Positions 11,741-23,110 are shown, counted from the first letter of the stretch. The stretch: 64,000 nucleotides of DNA from Polytrichum commune (GCA_950295325.1 OX485806.1:18228001-18292000), one strand, 5' to 3'. The notes: generated by a model from the sequence alone, not told the origin. Translations and numbers: made by a program.

Positions 11741-12542
11741 ATTTTATTTATGTTGGCTAACACCTGGAAGTTTGTTGTTGTTATCATTGTCGTTTTTCCC
11801 CCTACATTCATGATCCTCCATGGCTACGATAGAGGGAAGTGATTAGAATGGCAAGGAGGATCCGTTAAGGAGGTTTGGGTTGATGGCCAGTCCTCAACGA
11901 TCAAAATTTTGGTTCTATGATGGCATGAAAGTGCCCCACACAAACACACAAAATGTCCAAGAAATGTTTTTAAAAAGTATTAAGAATTCTTGAAAACACC
12001 CTCTCGGCACCGAAAGGATGTTTTCAAGAAATTTTCATTAAAAATAAAAATAAAAATATATCCATTGTGTTGAATAATAAGTATTATATTGGTCTCAATG
12101 CTCTTCATGTTGGTGATGCTCTTTGTGATTGGCTTATGTGTGTAGAATGATGGTGACACAATTCCAAGTAGAGAGTTCACTTGCACGAGAACGAGTTTGT
12201 CGATGGATATCTTGAAGGTGATAAAGTTCTATAAGTTTCCATTGTTGATGACAAAGGGGAGAGAAAGAGGTTACACAAAGTTAGTACAATTCATGAAATG
12301 AGTTGAACTCTACCATATAGAACTCTACTATGTTCAAATCATATTGAATTAAAGGACACTTTGTTATTAGGTTTAGGTATTTGACCAGAAAATTTTATGG
12401 TTTTAATATACTAGAACATTTTTTTCTAGTATATTTGATTGTGCATCAGATAGATTGTTGGACAATATAGACCATAAAATTCTTTACTTAGTAAGAACTT
12501 ACATGTCAAGGTGAAATTTATAGCTCGTCAGTACTCCGAATA
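11741..12542. other. No gene recognised
   Basis: AT-rich sequence with no repeat partner or motif that I can recognise in the window. Confidence 0.35.
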
Positions 12543-12924
12543 ATTACACTAAATATGACATTTAATGTCACCAATTCTAATTGTCTTACTCAATACTAAT
12601 TGTAAACTGTGGTGAAGTGTCACCAATAGTAAATGTAAACTCAACATTATTTTTCATTTCTTGCTAAAAAAAAATTGGGGGGATTATAGATTTATAGTGT
12701 TGCAATTATTGTCACTTACCAAGTGATTTCTCATCCAATTTTCAATCATCCATAACATTATTTCATCACAAGTTGCTGACAAGAGAAGGTAGGGTTTTGG
12801 CCAAGGGATGAACTCATCCCTCATCAATGACAATATTTGTTCACTTATTCATAAGAAGCAATATCCAAAAAGTTACCATAGTGACATAAAATACCATATG
12901 ATACTAAAAGTCATAATTAGTGTC
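12543..12924. mobile_element. MITE, family M2b (copy at 46777-47139)
   Basis: It begins TTACACTAAATATGACATT and is the inverted counterpart of 46777-47139. They share CAATTCTAATTGTCTTACTC, AAGTTGCTGACAAGAGAAGG and CATAGTGACATAAAATACC. Its right end (AATTAGTGTCG) sits directly against the next TIR element. Confidence 0.65.
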
Positions 12925-13677
12925 GTTACAACCACGGGTAGATCACTAAGTGCATTTTAAAAACGACGTGCGGCATAATATAGAGAGGATTAAAATCATT
13001 TGAAATAAAGATTATAAAGGAATTCCAAATAATGAAGGGGCCATTAAATGTAGACAATCCCATTATAAGTAAGTTAGATGAACATAAAATGTGGGCCATT
13101 ATTTTTTTGTAAAATTAATATAGGGGCTGAAGATAAGGATCCTACAAGGTATGTTTAGTACTTGGGGTTATTTTGTATGCGCTGTAACATTGTGGACTCC
13201 ACCTTAAATTGTAAATTCTAAACCCGCTTTACTATGCTCTGTGTTTTTGGTCACTTGCATTGCAATGACCGCTATGGTATTTGTGTTGGCATCTCCTATG
13301 TGTTTTCATCATAACAATGTTTGCAATGGTATTTCTTTGCTATGGTCTCCTATGTGTTTTCTTCATAACTATGTTTGCAATGGTATTATTGTTTCCACCC
13401 TTCTTTGTTTCCATGCTTTCCCTCAGCACTCGTCAATTGCGTTAGGAAGTAGATTAGCTTTTATTACTTAAAAGGAATATAGAGTACAAAAAATTGCAGT
13501 GACTTGGACAATATAAGTGATGGAAGGGTGCAAACAAATGGGCCATTTTTGAAATTTAAGTAATTATAGGGAGGCTTTAATTCAACCCTTGAAGGTAAAT
13601 AACCCCAAAACAAAAAAAAAACCCAGCCGCACGTGGTGCACAAAAATGCCTTAGAGTGATCTACCCGTGGTTACAAC
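12925..13677. mobile_element. 753-bp TIR element
   Basis: The ends are GTTACAACCACGGGTAGATC and, inverted, GTTGTAACCACGGGTAGATC. The TIR continues with a CAC..TAAG..GCATTTT segment and ends near a CACGTGCGGC motif, about 50 bp in all. The interior has a short tandem duplication (around 13285-13390, unit TCTCCTATGTGTTTTC...TTTGCAATGGTATT) and no transposase frame. Confidence 0.7.
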
Positions 13678-13679
13678 AA

Positions 13680-15440
13680 ATATCATAGATGGTGTAGAGA
13701 GGTTGAGAAGAAAGAAGCCTTCTCATTTGTTGGAAGCCTCTTATGCATGTTAATTCACAAAAGTCAAGTTTATACATGAGAATTTCATTTGGAAGCTTGA
13801 ATTTTTTAGTGGGTTTGTAAACGTCTGGATGGTGCCTTATTAGATCCCAAGTGGACTAACTATGATAGTCTCTTGGTCATCTTTTACAAGTCCTCCATCA
13901 AATCCTGACATGGTCCAATTTGACTCTCATTTGAAAATCGATTTTTTTTTAAATGAGAATTTATGAGAATTTATGAGAATTTAGTGCAATGTACCCATTA
14001 AAGGGGGGGGGGGGGAGTTTGTCAGTATTAGTTCCAAAGTGGTCTTGTCATATAGAGTGGGTTAGTAGACACTTTTTGTGCAAGGAACTTGTGGGCATGA
14101 CATCCAAGGTTCAAATCCATTAACCACATTCCTTGACATACCCTTCTAGATGGCTATGTACCTAAGAATCCCATACGCAGAGGCCCACCAACGTGCTATG
14201 TAGGCCTTTCAACGAGATAAATATAATTATTCAATTTAAAAAAAGTTATGAAAATAATCGGACCAAAATTACCACGAACCAAAATATCACCACATCGAGA
14301 TGAAGAATTTGTTAATGTTTAGATTTTGAAAAAATTGTACAGCGGCCGAACCAAAAAGTTGAATATGATTGATATTTGACATAAGTTGCCTCAACCAACC
14401 ACACATGTCATGATGGATCACTTATATCTTCTAATGTCAAAAACAACATCCCAAAGACCCCCTCTTCCTACTAGTGTCGGTGCTCAATTTGCGTCCTCTT
14501 ACACTAATTACTCGACAAACCTTCTAGTTATTTTATTTTTTCAAGGAGTCAATTTCCAGCATGTAGTGATTCCCTATCCAGGGAATTTATTTTGATCTAG
14601 CAATTTCATACAACTAACTAACTCATTCGGTCTCAATTGCAGCTCAATTACTAGTGTAAACCATTTTGGGGTAGTGTCATCACAACATGCATCAACATTG
14701 TATGCATTGAATTTGTGCAAATTGAATGAAACAAGTCCCGAGCCAATTCAAGGGCCAGAAATGTCGCTAGAGTTGGAAGGGCCACACACGTTTAGAGGGA
14801 TTTGGGATGAATTTATTATGAGCCGTTTAGGGAAGTTTTAAGTCACAGGCAACATTGTAACCCGTGACGTGCCCAACATCTATCACTTCCAAGAGCTCCT
14901 CAAGGATGGCTTGCTAATAAAGGTACATCTCACCTCGTTAGCACAAATTATTATTTCTAGCCATACAAAAACAAAGAAAGGGATTTATCAAACACAACAT
15001 TCAGCATGAAAGAGTGTGCAGCTTGAATGAATGTGTGCTGTATTTAGTTTCTTTGACACCAGAATTAGTCTAATCCAAGTCATCTGCGACGGATCGGCTA
15101 TAAACCTATAGGAGGTCAAGTTTCTATGTTTGATGATGAGAGGTACAGTATGCTCGTATGCACTAAATTGCCTCTCCATACAAAACATCACATGCCACCA
15201 TGCTATTGAACAAAGAATTAAATAAGTTGTTAGGTAAATTTACGGTTGATTTTATGTTGTAACATACAAACTCTTCATTCACTTCATTTGAGTAAGAGCA
15301 AGATACAAACATCTTAAGAACGCAATCTTCAGAGCTCATTGTTTTCAAACAGTCACACAAAGTCAATTCTTTGTTGGATTCAACTCATCAGAACATTATA
15401 GTGATCTTTTTGTATCATAATGTACACAAAGATTACCTCA
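13680..15440. other. No gene recognised; weakly exon-like patch near 14750-14930
   Basis: It contains a G-run at about 14003-14016. Around 14800-14930 the plus strand reads IVTRDVPNIYHFQELLKDG followed by LLIK and a possible donor (GTACAT). This looks like protein, but no family was recognised and flanking frames are closed. The remainder is AT-rich with short, unconvincing open frames. Confidence 0.3.
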
Positions 15441-15444
15441 AATG

Positions 15445-15655
15445 AATGGGGAGAACCGACTGCGAGCTACATATGAATCGATTGAGTTTGAGGAAATATC
15501 GTTTGAAGTTCAAGACTTAAGAAGGAAACTTACCCATCATTTTCAGAGGAATCTATGGAATGTACCTGAAATTCATAAAGTAAAACCGAAAGACCACAAC
15601 ATGTAACTGATTGGATTTTGACCGATTATGCCCCAAAATATCTGTGGACATTGAT
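15445..15655. repeat. Dispersed repeat, family R3 (copies 45040-45275 and 50850-51070)
   Basis: Begins GGGGAGAACCGACTGCGAG. The three copies share TTCAAGACTT, CATTTT.AGAGGAA, TGTACCT and GATTATGCCC-type blocks, all in the same orientation. Here and at 50850 a related MITE lies within 70 bp (15702-15909 and 50567-50790). Confidence 0.55.
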
Positions 15656-15701
15656 TACCTCCACTTAACGTCTCTCATGGGGCCAGCTAATTTTGCTCTG
15701 A

Positions 15702-15909
15702 CTACATTAAATATGATATTTAGTACCACTTACTATTTGGAATTACGCAATGCTACATCTATTTACTGTATATCTCATATTTTACCAACAAATGTTAAAT
15801 TGGCAGTGTGGACATTATAGAACACTAACAACTTTACAGCAATAGTAAACAGATATAGCACTGTGTAAATCCAAATAGTAAGTGACACTACATATCAAAT
15901 TTAGTGTAG
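15702..15909. mobile_element. MITE, family M2a (copy 50567-50790)
   Basis: Ends CTACATTAAATATGATATTT and, inverted, CTACACTAAATTTGATATGT. The interior block ACTATTTGGAATTACGCAA is the same in the copy at 50567-50790. About 208 bp, non-coding. Confidence 0.75.
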
Positions 15910-16539
15910 CATTAATTGTTTGAAACTCTTGAAAGCTTGAAAGGGCTTCAAGAAAACCAATATTTATTGAGGTCTCCAAAACTCTAGAATCTAGAGGAAG
16001 ACTTCAATGGCACATGTCATATATGAAGAACCACTCAATTTGCCCTCCAGTTGTAAGTTTTTCAAGGCACTAACATATAATAGCTTCCATGGGTTTCTCG
16101 CTTCCAAATATCTATGTATTTTGGTGATCATCAACCCACAAAATTTCAAATATTGAATCTGTGCAGAATATACAGTGACTGCATTGTTGTTGTTGATACA
16201 CCTCTCCTGTTCTTTTCAAAAGAGGCTTCAACTCCATGTTCAACATTCTTGACAAACTCAACATGTCAGGAAGTTTGTGCCTAGGTCTGCGATTCTACAT
16301 CTACCTCACATTGAGCTTTTTTATGTCTAGGAGAATCATTATTTATAGAGAAATCTTCAGCATTGCTCGGACAGCAGAACAAGTCTGTCTGCACAAATAT
16401 TTGAAGCACGACATCCGACCTCTTGATGTTTACCAAGTGAGCAGCCTGCAACCACCAAAGGAGTCAAATTGCAGAAAGTCAATGAGATGCAGGACATAAA
16501 CAACACTATAGTCAGCTAAACCTGAAGGAATCAGGTGAC

Positions 16540-16795
16540 CAAGTAGCCTAACATGACAGCACAGCTCAGACAAACGATAACATGGAGTCCTTGATTTGCA
16601 TTCATACAAAGAAATCAAGCAAAGGATGCAGATGTCGCCCAACTTGACTCAAATCGGTGACCAAATGATCAAGTAGCCTAGCATGAGAGCACAACTCAGA
16701 CAAATGCTAATTTGCAGTTCCTGAATTGCCTTCATACAAAGAGATTGAGCAATGGATGCAGAATTCACCCAACTTGACCTCAAATCAGTAGCCAT
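16540..16795. repeat. Two-copy tandem duplication, unit about 125 bp
   Basis: The blocks CAAGTAGCCTARCATGA, AGCACARCTCAGACAAA, TTCATACAAAGARAT, GGATGCAGA and CCCAACTTGAC occur in the same order at 16540-16660 and 16670-16795, with moderate divergence. Confidence 0.7.
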
Positions 16796-16903
16796 ACAGA
16801 TTGAAATGTGGCCCTGACAAGGCTTATACAACTATGCACATGCACCTCCCAACATTCCAATACTGGGGAGAAAAAAATCACTTCAGGAGCAGAAACAGAG
16901 AGA

Positions 16904-16941
16904 CTAAGGTAATGCCATGTGAGTGGCATTACCCTAGTCCT
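16904..16941. repeat. 16-bp stem hairpin
   Basis: GACTAAGGTAATGCCA is followed after a 6-base loop by TGGCATTACCCTAGTC, which pairs with a single mismatch. The length suits a small foldback. There is no evidence for a microRNA or a terminator. Confidence 0.6.
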
Positions 16942-17599
16942 ACATGCGAGCATCTGAACAAATCTCTTCATGTTTTCTTTCAGCAGAGAGCAGAAAGATG
17001 AGACAAATTGTCAGCTAAACCAAAAGAAAAAAAACATGCACATGAAAGCATGAAAAGCCACCCACACCTTGCTCACAACCTTCCTCATCTTGCACCTCTG
17101 TTCACACGTGGTTTAACATTCCATGCGACTCTTAACCATTTCGTGTGCACATGACGCCTCTAGCAACCCATAATTTCATCAAAGCACGACTTGCGCTTTT
17201 GATGCACCCAACTATCGATGTGTAGGGGAGCTAATGGTCATTACCATAGCGGCTTTGGCTTTTGGTTCTTTGGTAGCTCACAAGTGACACCTGTGGTGTT
17301 ACTCGATTGTGAGTTTGTGTTGTTGTGTGTCGTTGTCTTGGTCTCCCTCTTTAACCTGGCTTGAGGTAAATGGAGTGCCACTGTAGTGTACATTCAGTTT
17401 CAATTAGATCAAACACCAATTGTATCCAGAAAAACAAAAAAAGATGGAGCAAATTGCAATGTACTCTGGACCACTTACCAGCTCAATTCAGGCTTGTGAG
17501 GCTGGCTCACAGAAGCAGTGGAGCATGGTCATTGAAGATGCTCACTTGGAGTCCAATTTGGAAGATTAATCTCCTGCGATAACTCTTCAGGTTCAAGGT

Positions 17600-18300
17600 C
17601 CCCATCCCTCTCCACCTGCTGTTTCTTTGGTTGCCGCCTCTTGCAACCTTCTAATTTCTCTACCTCCTTACTACTCACCTTTTACCTGCTCATTGTTCAC
17701 TAAAAAACAAAATCCAAACATGTGGGGTCAACCCTTAAGATTCCATGCAAGAACCTTTAAACAGGATGGTATACATTGCCATTCGACCTTTGCAAACCAT
17801 GCTTGCTCCGCTCTGTAGGGTTTAGCATGCTAACTTTCGAGCCTACCCCAAGAAACTAGGGGCAAAGAGAGAGAGATGAGGTCCACTCTACAACACTCCA
17901 CCCATTTGATATACAATCACTTGAACTCCAATCAGGATATTTACTATAAACACCATCTTCGGAACCCGCTTCAGCCTCCCGAAAATAGTACCGGTTCTAC
18001 TAGTAGCTCTCGACAGCCGATGGGAATCATCATGAATGAAAGAATGTGAAGCCAAGTGCTGCAAAGAGGACCTCATCCTTCTCCGCCCACCGTTTTTTGG
18101 GGTCGCCGCCTCCTGCAACCTTAAAATCTCACTACCACACTACTGCTCACCTTCTACCTGCTCATTGTTCAATTATTTTGATGGCGATCATTCGGCCTTC
18201 GATAGCTCTCCTCTGTAGGGTTTCCATTGTAGGGCATGCCCCAAGGAAACTAAGGGCGGAGAGAGATGGGATGCCCTCTGCAACACTCTAACCTGGAAAT
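17600..18300. repeat. Decayed tandem repeats downstream of the fucosyltransferase gene
   Basis: 17600-17890 and 18085-18300 share TTGCCGCCTCYTGCAACCTT, CTACCTGCTCATTGTTCA, CTCTGTAGGGTTT and CCCCAAG.AACTA.GG.C, ending CTGCAACACTC. The last part matches 18540-18600 directly after the fucosyltransferase stop. So the gene's 3' flank has been copied in tandem at least twice, with divergence. Confidence 0.65.
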
Positions 18301-18315
18301 TAAGCTATCTATGTT

Positions 18316-18540
18316 AAGTGATCAACTGAATGCCATGTCGGGCATCCACCGCTAGACAATTCTTTAAGTAAGGGATGGAGTCCAGAACGCCCTTGCCCAC
18401 CACATTGTGATCGTGACACTTGAGATTGTCCACCGGAATTTGGTAGCAAGTATCCGCAGTTTGAGCACGAATACAAGCCTCGGTACTCTGAACTCGGCTG
18501 TCGATGAATCAAGGGGTGAGACCGCCATAGCCCTGTTGGA
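18316..18540 (-). pseudogene. Truncated tandem copy of the fucosyltransferase 3' end
   Basis: This stretch aligns base for base with 18615-18838, the last 75 or so codons of the neighbouring gene, at an offset of about 299 bp. It starts at the QGYGGLTPW motif and runs to the stop region (DAQHGIQLI in the gene). Many substitutions and small indels have closed the frame. Upstream of the motif the similarity stops abruptly, so only the 3' end was duplicated or survives. The repeated 3' flank at 18255-18310 belongs to the same duplication unit of about 300 bp. Confidence 0.85.
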
Positions 18541-18601
18541 ATGTAAGGGCAGAGAGACACGGAGTCCCCTCGGCAACACTTTAACCTAGAAAATGAGCTA
18601 C

Positions 18602-20329
18602 TTATGTTGTTGTTTTAGTGATCAACTGAATGCCATGTTGGGCATCCACCGGTAGACATTTCTTCAAGTAAGGGACGCTGTCCAGAACGAGCTTGCCGTC
18701 CACATTGTGATCATAAGGGCACTTGAAATTGTCCACAGGAATTTGGTAGCAGGTATCTGCAGTTTGAGCGCGAATGCAAGGCTCCTTGCTGTCAACTCGG
18801 TTGTCGATGAACCAAGGGGTGAGACCGCCATAGCCCTGCGCTAATCCACCGAATGTTGACAACGGCGTGACAAAGAGGTAATCTGAAAAACTCAAACTCA
18901 AAACTTCCGCAAGAGCCTGCTTATCTTCTTCCAGGTTGAATTGCTGCTGTATCCCATGCGTGACCTGCGTTATGCCAACGTACTCCATCGGCGGAGGGTT
19001 TCGGTTGTAAATCTCAGAGAGGAAATCGTGTAGGCTTGAGAACAGAGAGGTGATGTAAACCCTAGTTTGCTTGATCTCTGTAGACGGAGCAGCCTCGGCA
19101 ACTTTCGGTGCTGGATTTGTCTCGGGAAGGATTTTATTATCCAACGCACATTTCAGAACTCGCTCTTCAATCATTTGATGATTCTTGTTGAAGTCATCCT
19201 CCCCATAGCGGTAGCGGACTTGGATGCCGACAAGGCGGTCTGCAGTTTTCATGTAGACAGAGTAAATCTGCTCCACTCTTCGCCATACCGCGTCAGAGGG
19301 GAGCATGGCAGAGCGAAGAAGATGTGTCAGAGCCATCCTGTCTGGGAAAAGTTCCTCCAACACGGGGCGGAACGAAGGGATGGCGAAGAGCTTCGGCAGG
19401 AAGTAGAGGCAGCCATTAATGTAGAGCCAAGGGATGTGACCCAAATAAGATTGTTCGGTGTCGCAGAAGAATCTTGCACCCGGCTGACACCAATCATCGT
19501 TCGCCACAAGGGCATGTATGGCACTCACTCCATCCGAAGTTTTTAAGGTTTCAGCCTCATCAACAACTTTGTAGAACACATCCTTCATGCTCCAGAACTT
19601 ATCATTGCCTGGACCGTATTCCGGGGTGAACTGATGCTTGGTGTCAAGCAGCCACGATGAGCCTTCAAAAGGCTCACACATGATCCCCGGAACCAGAGTC
19701 TCATCTGGCACCAAGAACACTCTCTGCGTTAAGATTGCATATAACAGGCCTGACACCATGGACAACACCTTGTTCCCTAACCCTGCCCTTGGGGGAATCC
19801 CTCCAACAAGGAACCGACACCCGCTGTTGTTGCTCTTGCTCAAAAAATACTCTGACATGTCATTCCCGATGTTCTGCGTGCATATTCGATGCAGCTTCTC
19901 GTAATCATCGAACACCTGCTTCCACTTCGAATTCGGTGCCACATCTTTCGTGAGCTTCCGAAGTGCGTAGAGAGGCTGCAGCTGTTCCCTGCTCTTGCAA
20001 GGGTTCCTCTGCCGCCAGAGATTCCTGTCGCTCGCACTGAACTCCGGCTCTGGCCTGCCCTGGAGTGCGTGTTTGCTTGCGTTCCGGATTGAGTCGATGA
20101 GAGAGGCAACGTCAACCACGTGCGCCTTCTCCTCTGGCAGGGGATTGAATATCGGTGTAGGTGCCGGTTGCACCATCACCGAAGTGCGGGGAACTAGGGT
20201 AAAGATGATAAGCCCCAGTCCCAGAAGCGCCAGAATCGAAGCTGTTCGAACAGATACATAGCGCGAAGGAATGCCCGGAGGCGACCATCGCGTGATCTCG
20301 TGAAGTAGTCCCGTGGGTTTAGAAATCAT
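18602..20329 (-). CDS. Xyloglucan-type alpha-(1,2)-fucosyltransferase (GT37), single exon
   Basis: Plant GT37 enzymes move fucose from GDP-fucose onto galactose of cell-wall polymers (xyloglucan, arabinogalactan proteins) in the Golgi. The 575-residue product fits a type II Golgi protein: short cytosolic N-terminus, one membrane anchor (residues 26-46, SILALLGLGLIIFTLV), a Pro-rich stem, then the catalytic domain. Family motifs are clear: GLGNKVLSM (about 184), CEPFEGSSWLL (about 218), VGIQVRYRYGED (367-378, the GDP-fucose-binding arginine motif) and STFGGLAQGYGGLTPW (491-506). Several cysteines follow near the C-terminus as in relatives. I place the start at the ATG at 20329: the frame extends to a TTG at 20359, but a TGA lies two codons before that. 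The frame is open throughout and GC-richer than the surroundings. The exact acceptor cannot be told from sequence. Confidence 0.93.
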   Translation of the reverse strand: MISKPTGLLHEITRWSPPGIPSRYVSVRTASILALLGLGLIIFTLVPRTSVMVQPAPTPIFNPLPEEKAHVVDVASLIDSIRNASKHALQGRPEPEFSASDRNLWRQRNPCKSREQLQPLYALRKLTKDVAPNSKWKQVFDDYEKLHRICTQNIGNDMSEYFLSKSNNSGCRFLVGGIPPRAGLGNKVLSMVSGLLYAILTQRVFLVPDETLVPGIMCEPFEGSSWLLDTKHQFTPEYGPGNDKFWSMKDVFYKVVDEAETLKTSDGVSAIHALVANDDWCQPGARFFCDTEQSYLGHIPWLYINGCLYFLPKLFAIPSFRPVLEELFPDRMALTHLLRSAMLPSDAVWRRVEQIYSVYMKTADRLVGIQVRYRYGEDDFNKNHQMIEERVLKCALDNKILPETNPAPKVAEAAPSTEIKQTRVYITSLFSSLHDFLSEIYNRNPPPMEYVGITQVTHGIQQQFNLEEDKQALAEVLSLSFSDYLFVTPLSTFGGLAQGYGGLTPWFIDNRVDSKEPCIRAQTADTCYQIPVDNFKCPYDHNVDGKLVLDSVPYLKKCLPVDAQHGIQLITKTTT

Positions 20330-21545
20330 CGCTTCAAACCACGCATCACCTGTCCTCAAACCTCAGAAGTCGAAAGCCAATTCAAAGCTGAAATCTTCCT
20401 TAAATCCTTCCTCCTCGCTCCTTTTGGATCTGAATCTTCTTCCCAGGAATTGTCAAGTACCGTATAAGTTCCTGACGCCAAACTGAAGAAGAAGAGAAGA
20501 TGAATCAATCATGCAAGAAAAATCTCTAAAACATAAGTTCTCATCTTGTGCAACCTAGATGCGCTCTACCAAAGTTCCCCAGTGTTGCAAATGCGCAGAT
20601 TTTCGGCCAGAATTTCATCACAAAGATATAACAGGTGCCAAGGTGGAGAAGTTTTATTTGCCAGCGGATGATCAATAAGCAGCCCTGGAGCGGATTCAAG
20701 ATCACATTCAACTTCAACGTAGCGACAGCTCCGCACTGCACACATGCGTGCCGATGGCAAGTCTACTAAAATTACTCCCCTAATTATATCCCGCCGCATA
20801 CACCCCTCAGAACTAATTAGCTAACAACTAGGAAAGGCCGCACTGGCCTTGAAAACAAATTATTGCAAATTCAATATTCGTACTTAAGCTTACATACAAG
20901 CAGACGAAGAGCTCTTTCGGAGAAGCAGAAGACGACTCGTTTTCTCCTCGTCGATGTAAGTAAGGCACATGATGATGGTAGTCGCTGACCATAACCCTCC
21001 ATTAGTCAAACAGGCTCTTCGTAAAACCCTGCTGCCACAGCTTCTATCTAGTGCGCACGCACCACGTGAGCTCAGCAGCATATTGGATTCTGCAACCCGT
21101 GTTCAGCTCAACTCGGACTAGGTATCCATCCTCCATCCTCTTTAAATCAGAAACTTCCGATGATCCATGCATGCTCCACAGAAAGTCGGGGCCCAGGAAA
21201 CTCCCCTGCACCTGCTACACAGAAACGAGCCCGGCTTTTCTTTTATCGCCGAACACCTATTACTACCCTATCCAAGGCTGCCATTCAAGGTGACTCCGGT
21301 GGACATAGGAGAATCTATCAGATTATTTAAGACACCAGATTCTTCTCCGAAATGTTTCCTGGAAGTTGTTGCATTTGGGTCTCATATTCCGAGCATCTAG
21401 CATTTTTTTGAGTTTGAACCTCCCATTGACTTTCTACCCAGGAATTAGTCAGCATCTACCGGAGACTTTAATTAAGCTATGAAACGCTTGGAGTCCGGAC
21501 CTCCCGCGTGAAGGTTTGAATGTTGAAACATCGCCGAATGGTTCT
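20330..21545. other. 5' leader and promoter region of the fucosyltransferase gene
   Basis: The first 150 bases upstream of the ATG are purine-rich on the minus strand, as in plant leaders. Beyond that the sequence to about 21400 is less AT-rich than the repeats and has no repeat partner in the window, so it is probably unique host DNA. I could not place a TATA box or leader intron with confidence. Confidence 0.4.
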
Positions 21546-21547
21546 GA

Positions 21548-22050
21548 GGACCGCTTCACACGCGAGACTGAGGGCCCGTGATGGTTGCCCGTCAAGCACT
21601 CTCATTGGTGGAAAAGGCGGGGCCGGGTCCAAGTTGGCTTCACACTAGGCTTGAGGGACCAAATGAGTAAGTGAATGCAAGATGGATGTAAAGTCTACAT
21701 GGATTCCTACGTAGCATCAAATAGATCATGTGTTCATGGTCGCTTGGACTATTTTCAATATCCACCTCTTGGAGGTAGGCCCAACACATAACCAGGTTAC
21801 CATGGCACTCCAAAATTTCACAACCGTCCATTTATTATATAGTTCATCATGTGTGAGGGCCCCGTCTGAGTAGAAATTCATTGAAATAGTATTTGGTTGA
21901 GGGAGCGGTCACTAGCAACGGCACACTACATTTGAAGGCCCACAACCGCACTACATGACTCTGGGAGTGTCTTGGGACTGCCTTCATACACTTTTTTTGG
22001 GCTCTCACAATTTCATGGTCAATGCTCTTGGCTTGTGTGTGAAGTGGCCC
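21548..22050. mobile_element. 503-bp MITE, family M1
   Basis: Ends GGACCGCTTCACACGCGAG and, inverted, GGGCCACTTCACACACAAG. It is inverted relative to the copy at 8511-9013. A TAA follows at 22051-22053; the left side has TGA. It lies 18 bp from the next copy. Confidence 0.82.
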
Positions 22051-22068
22051 TAATATGGCAGTAGGTAA

Positions 22069-22565
22069 AGGCCACTTCACACACAATACTGAGAGCCCGT
22101 GACCATCACACTTCAAGCACTCTCATCAGTGGAAAAGGTGGAGGAAGTCCAAGTTCGCTTCACACTACACTTGAGGGACCAATAGGGTATGTGAATGCAA
22201 GATGGATGTAAAGTCTACATGGATTCCTACATGGCATCCGATGGATCATGTTCATGGTCACTTGATTATTTTCAAAAATCACCTCTTGGAGGTAGGCCTA
22301 ACACAACACATGGAGACCATGGCACTCCGAATGCTCATAACCATTGATTTACTCTATTTTATCATATGTGAGAACCCGCATGAATAAAAGTTCATTGGAA
22401 TAGCATTTGATTGAGGGCCCAGTCACATATGCCTTCACACTACACTTGAGAATCCGTGACCACAATACATGATTTTAGAGGTGTGTTGGGACAGCCTTTA
22501 GACACTTTCTTTTGGGCTCTCACAATATCTTGGTCACGGCTCTTGGCTTGTGTGTGAAGTGGCCC
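22069..22565. mobile_element. 497-bp MITE, family M1
   Basis: Ends AGGCCACTTCACACACAAT and, inverted, GGGCCACTTCACACACAAG. TAA flanks both sides (22066-22068 and 22566-22568). The right-hand TAA is also the left flank of the next element. Confidence 0.85.
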
Positions 22566-22568
22566 TAA

Positions 22569-23107
22569 GGCCGTTTTACACCTAGAGGCCAGGCCAATTC
22601 CCCTTGAGGTCGATTGCATGAAATTTCTGCCCCTTTTGGGTTGGAGGTTGGCCTCAACTACACATTATAATAAGATTATAATGGGGGCCAATTTTCCCAT
22701 ATGTAAAGGCCTTAAGGCCAAGAAGCTAGGCCAATACAATAAATCTAGCATAATCCAACGGATCTAGCATAATCTAGCATAGAGCCGTTCATATTTCCAC
22801 ATAATCCATTGAATATGGTTCGCTAAAAACAATCATGTTTTATTAAAGAAAGTTTTTTTAATTGAAATTTGACATTGGCCCCGAGGCCAAGAATTGGCCT
22901 TCCATTTTGGGTGCACCCAATTCAATGAGCTCGGGCCGAGTCATACCATGCATTTTTTTATTAAAAAATTCATACCACCAAATCGGCCCAGCATGTAGGT
23001 GTAAAGGGGTTGGGGCCAATTTCAGCCTTTTGACCAATCACAAGTGAGGATTTCAAGCCTCTTACACAACGAATTGGCCCGGCCTCTAGGTGTAAAGCGG
23101 AAGGCCC
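22569..23107. mobile_element. 539-bp MITE, family M4
   Basis: Ends GGCCGTTTTACACCTAGAGG and, inverted, GGGCCTTCCGCTTTACACC followed by TAGAGGCCGGGCCAATTC, so the TIR is about 35 bp. TAA flanks both sides (22566-22568 and 23108-23110). The interior is rich in GGCCAATT and GGCC words and non-coding. Its ends resemble those of the 512-2106 element (CNNTTTACACNNNG). Confidence 0.85.
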
Positions 23108-23110
23108 TAA

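Larger units (their letters stand above)
15910..17595. other. No gene recognised; possible 3' flank of the fucosyltransferase locus
   Basis: Somewhat less AT-rich than the repeats to the left. It contains a tandem duplication (16540-16795) and a hairpin (16904-16941). No open frame resembles a known protein. Confidence 0.35.

Noticed and set aside
14386-14935. Host gene exon near 14.4-14.9 kb
   Set aside because: A short protein-like patch is present, but frames are closed on both sides and no family was recognised.
19067-19546. 159-codon frame on the plus strand inside the fucosyltransferase gene
   Set aside because: It is the antisense shadow of a well-supported GT37 coding region and resembles no protein.
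20330-20359. Start of the fucosyltransferase at the TTG at 20359
   Set aside because: TTG is an unlikely start in a plant nuclear gene, a TGA lies two codons upstream, and an in-frame ATG at 20329 gives a normal type II membrane protein.
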